DNA from: Styela clava | Taxonomy: Eukaryota; Chordata; Ascidiacea; Stolidobranchia; Styelidae | NCBI RefSeq assembly: GCF_964204865.1 | Contig: NC_135251.1 | Coordinates: 23,436,001-23,500,000, forward strand | Direction of reading: 5' to 3' | Length of the DNA stretch: 64,000 nt | Part shown: positions 63,298 to 64,000 of the stretch, in pieces | Position numbering within the stretch: the stretch's first letter is position 1 | Layout: each line of letters starts with the position of its first letter | Made by a program: the position numbers and the translations under genes | The notes under the pieces: generated by a model | Told to the model about the DNA's origin: nothing | The model's database searches: none | What the model saw: only the letters and a program-made list of their open reading frames with translations

Positions 63298-64000
63298 GTG
63301 AGCAAAATGTACCTGATTACTAATATTTTACTGTTCTTGTATTATTTTGTCTTTTTAATTGTATAAATTGGGGGGTTCCGAGCCAATAAGAATTAAAATT
63401 TGTAACCTAATAATTGGATCAATGAATATATATTACATTTATGCTTTGTGAAACTATCTTGTACTACTATATCTGTATTGTTTGTCATCAATTAATTTGT
63501 TAATTTTGTGAGTTGTAATGATTATCTCATCTCCATTTCAAGTTTGATATAAATTCAATCAAACCCTGACTGGTTGCATTCTTTTATCTGATTTGGTATA
63601 TCTCTGATATACAGTAATGTTTTCGTTTTCGCAACAAATTCAAATGTACTAAAATTTGAACGGTGACAAATATTCAGTGACAATATTAGTTTTATGTATC
63701 GATGCTATCGTTATTGATGAAGACCCATTTCGTTGCCTAAAATAGTTACAACTTATTTAAACTAAAAATGAAGAATTTTCCCGTAATAAACTGTCTCTAC
63801 AATAGGTTATGCCTTTTGCCAATTTTTGCATAATCGCGCTCCGTGCTTCCTATGTTTTCAATTTATTTGGCACTAAAAATTAAACATTTCCATGTAGTAT
63901 ATACCCGTGTGTCTATTCAATTTTTGAAAACCACGATGATTGGTAACAGTAACTATTGATGTAATTATAGAATTTATGTTGCAGATCGCCCTCCATAGTT
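63298..64000. other. right edge of the window, no gene seen
   Basis: AT-rich sequence that would be the first intron if the exon at 63228-63297 is real. A 3' splice-site-like TTTATGTTGCAG ends near 63984. No coding frame was found. Confidence 0.4.

Overview
The window looks like nuclear DNA of an invertebrate chordate, most likely an ascidian tunicate of the Ciona type. The reasons are its AT-rich composition, small multi-exon animal genes with GT-AG introns, three tandem FoxI-class forkhead genes, and a tRNA-derived SINE. The species is inferred from genome style and is not proven. No bacterial, viral or organellar gene is visible.

Left half (about 1-36 kb, + strand): three forkhead genes lie head to tail at 1889-5770, 11886-19494 and 29914-35696. 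Each has two coding exons. The intron sits at the same place in all three, in phase 2 within the Arg codon that follows the FoxI signature MFDNGNF. Spliced lengths are 699, 500 and 524 residues. The second and third carry the standard FoxI motifs: an N-terminal YDN(I/F)Y motif, NPYLW, SDF.WLSLS just before the forkhead, and a C-terminal F(S/T)V..LI box. The first is divergent, with about 508 residues before its forkhead domain and none of those motifs. The long introns and intergenic stretches, notably 12.6-18.7, 19.5-29.6 and 30.9-35.1 kb, show no convincing genes and are the natural place for cis-regulatory DNA.

Right half (40.6-58.7 kb, - strand): one 12-exon gene encodes KCTD9, with an N-terminal ubiquitin-like/KHA-type region, a BTB/T1 domain and pentapeptide repeats. 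All splice phases join into an unbroken 385-codon frame plus stop. One intron appears to use a GC-AG pair. Its introns hold a full tRNA-derived SINE, a shortened SINE, a SINE fragment, a MITE-like inverted repeat and several solo hAT-like ends.

Right edge (58.9-64 kb): this part is rich in mobile DNA. A 1.24-kb hAT-type element packed with GATACC motifs has a perfect 8-bp target duplication. A 1.22-kb hAT-type element is inserted inside a SINE, also with a perfect 8-bp duplication. A relative of the second element lies at 7.8-8.9 kb in the FoxI cluster. A possible first coding exon of an unidentified + strand gene lies near 63.2 kb.

The FoxI genes would act as nuclear DNA-binding regulators. 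KCTD9 is a probable ubiquitin-ligase adaptor and has no visible functional link to them; the two units appear to be neighbours only.
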